Assembly: GCA_020849535.1 (NCBI GenBank)
Contig: JADLGB010000202.1
Location: forward strand, 1 to 42,299
From: Candidatus Hydrogenedentota bacterium
GTDB lineage: Bacteria > Hydrogenedentota > Hydrogenedentia > Hydrogenedentales > SLHB01
Direction: 5' to 3'
DNA: 42,299 bases
The position numbers were made by a program, and so were the translations under genes. This document shows, one piece after another, positions 41,171 through 42,299 of this stretch. The notes beneath the pieces are model-generated. The model was not told the DNA's origin, searched no databases, and worked only from the letters and a program-made list of their open reading frames with translations. The number at the start of each line of letters is the position of its first letter. Within the stretch, counting starts at the first letter, position 1.

Positions 41171-41905
41171 CTACTGAGACGCCAGCCGGGCGCCTTCTTC
41201 CACGAGATTCTCCGCATGATAGAGCAGCCGGCCGCAATGCGCGCAGGTGTGGACCCGTCCCGCGAGCACCTCGTTCACCGTTTGGGCCGTGATGGCCATG
41301 TGGCACCCCGTACACGTGTTCCCGTTCAACGGCACAAGCGCGGGCCCGGTCTTCTTGTTGGCGCGAATGCGGGTATACCGCGACAGAAGCGAGGGGTCCA
41401 CCTTCTCGACGAGCGCGGCGCGTTGCGCCTCGAGTTTTTTGCGCACGGCAACGGCCTCTTCCAGTTCCTGGTCGATCTCCGTGCACTGGCCGTTGATCAC
41501 CTTGAGTTCAGCCTCGATACGCTTCTTGTCTTCCGAAAGACGCTCTTTGGCCGCATCGATTTCGACCAGAATGGCGATGATCCGCTCTTCTTTCTGGCCA
41601 ATGTGTTTCTTGAGGAGATCGATCTCGTGGAGGAGGGCCTGGTATTCCTCGTTCTTCTTGACGCCCAGCAACTGCTGCTCGTACTTCACGATCTGCGCCT
41701 GCTTCTGGGTGACCTCGCTCTCACATTCGCGCTGCTCCAGTTGCAGGCTCTTCAAAGCGCTCTCGCGCTCCTTCAATTCGGCCGCCAAGCGCTGCTTCTG
41801 CACGTCGAATTTCCCTTTTTGCTTCGGAATCTCGACCTCGCGCAAGCGGCACGCCTCGATCTTCAGATCGAGGTCCTGCAAAGGCAACAGAGTTCTCAAC
41901 GGCAT
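41171..41905 (-). CDS. Coiled-coil protein with C4 zinc ribbon (CT398-like)
   Basis: A 244-residue protein. Residues about 10-180 are coiled coil with charged heptads (ERESALKSLQLEQRECESEV, LLGVKKNEEYQALLHEI). The C-terminus has a C4 zinc ribbon, with CTGC and CAHC (NTCTGCHM; VHTCAHCGRLLY). The NEEYQALLHEI motif and overall plan are those of the CT398/HP0958 family, whose members have been tied to flagellar or secretion chaperoning and to binding of nucleic acid or RpoN; this copy's role is open. ATG 41905 has AGGAGG four to five bases before it. It heads the operon with accD and folC. Confidence 0.88.
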   Translation of the reverse strand: MPLRTLLPLQDLDLKIEACRLREVEIPKQKGKFDVQKQRLAAELKERESALKSLQLEQRECESEVTQKQAQIVKYEQQLLGVKKNEEYQALLHEIDLLKKHIGQKEERIIAILVEIDAAKERLSEDKKRIEAELKVINGQCTEIDQELEEAVAVRKKLEAQRAALVEKVDPSLLSRYTRIRANKKTGPALVPLNGNTCTGCHMAITAQTVNEVLAGRVHTCAHCGRLLYHAENLVEEGARLASQ

Positions 41906-42160
41906 TGACCTCCTCGTGGCATCCATGGCGTGCGAGGACGGGCGCGGCCCTTCTTCAGGGCGGCACTCCGCATCCGGACCCAGGTACCTGATTCAACTAC
42001 TTGCGGTGCCAGATCGGCCGCGCGACCGATAGTCCCGGCCCGCCTCACGATGCCGCGAACGAAATGCGTCTACAACTTCAATCCGCCACGATAATACAAA
42101 ACGGCGCTCGGCTTCAACTCAGGCCTGGCATAGGGACACTCGGGCGCGCGGCGTTTGCTC

Positions 42161-42299
42161 TTAACTCCCGGCTTCGCCGCCGTTGCCATTCGCGGATCGC
42201 GCGATGGCTATACGCCCGGTCCGCACAAGTTCCCGGATCCCGAAGGGCCGCATCATGTCGATGAACGCCTTGATCTTACCTTCGCTACCCGTAACTTCC
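42161..42299 (-). CDS. ilvN: Acetolactate synthase small subunit, 3' end
   Basis: The last 45 codons of a gene that enters from the right edge. It reads EVTGSEGKIKAFIDMMRPFG and IRELVRTGRIAIARS, then ends at TAA 42161. This is the C-terminus of the regulatory subunit of acetolactate synthase (IlvN/IlvH), which binds valine and stimulates the catalytic subunit in branched-chain amino acid synthesis. The gene ends 256 bases before the start of the zinc-ribbon gene; that gap holds no other feature I trust. Confidence 0.85.
   Translation of the reverse strand, partial: EVTGSEGKIKAFIDMMRPFGIRELVRTGRIAIARSANGNGGEAGS

Noticed and set aside
42091..42117. Promoter for the zinc-ribbon/accD/folC operon (TTGAAG and TATTAT on the minus strand)
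   Set aside because: Both hexamers are fair but the spacer is only 15 bases, shorter than normal for sigma-70.

Overview
The window is bacterial, with high GC (about 60% by eye), short operons with 2-8 base gaps or stop/start overlaps, and long intergenic stretches rich in dispersed and tandem repeats. Secreted glycan-active proteins (BNR sialidase, DUF4838/PA14 lipoprotein), a MoxR-DUF58-VWA-DUF4175-DUF4159 cluster, and membrane proteins with pseudopilin-like tails point to the Planctomycetes/Verrucomicrobia/Hydrogenedentes range. I favour a Hydrogenedentota-like genome, but this is inference; no rRNA or other strong phylogenetic marker is present.

Layout, left to right. 1-718: the first eight codons of a minus-strand gene, then about 690 bases of repeats. 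719-2044: a minus-strand membrane glycosyltransferase, divergent from a plus-strand run of overlapping or tightly packed genes (2178-9955): an MscS/MscK-like channel, a DUF2207 membrane protein, a fused circularly permuted ATP-grasp/alpha-E protein, and a transglutaminase-like peptidase. 10138-13852: a secreted beta-propeller protein convergent with a secreted sialidase. 14032-19084: a secreted unknown protein, a MerR/TipAS-type regulator with a textbook 19-base-spacer operator-promoter, and two tandem paralogous membrane-anchored unknowns with the 3' relic of a third. 19314-19397: tRNA-Ser(UGA), followed by a repeat-filled gap. 20193-24160: a toroid-like lipoprotein, a periplasmic glycerophosphodiesterase, and a short-type hybrid cluster protein (hcp) with a good terminator.

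24578-36413 is one minus-strand operon. In transcription order it encodes MoxR ATPase, DUF58, a BatA/VWA membrane protein, a second VWA membrane protein, a very large DUF4175-type coiled-coil membrane protein, a DUF4159 protein with a four-cysteine run, a metallophosphatase-like lipoprotein with a Cys-rich motif, and a secreted thioredoxin-HEAT protein. Most gaps are 10 bases or fewer or overlaps; only the gap before the DUF4175 gene is longer (60 bases). It looks like an AAA+/VWA machine acting on the cell envelope with a redox-capable periplasmic end. 36517-38811 is a DUF4838 lipoprotein. 39006-41905 is a housekeeping operon (zinc-ribbon coiled-coil protein, accD, folC), and the right edge holds the 3' end of the acetolactate synthase small subunit gene.

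The less familiar material is in four places. First, a composite dispersed repeat occurs twice with the same order of parts, including arrays with a 10-base period. Second, the redox-tailed MoxR operon. Third, the ATP-grasp/alpha-E/transglutaminase predicted peptide-ligation set sits beside a channel and a glycosyltransferase. Fourth, an expanding and decaying paralog array lies next to the tRNA. No CRISPR array, transposase, integrase or phage gene was found.
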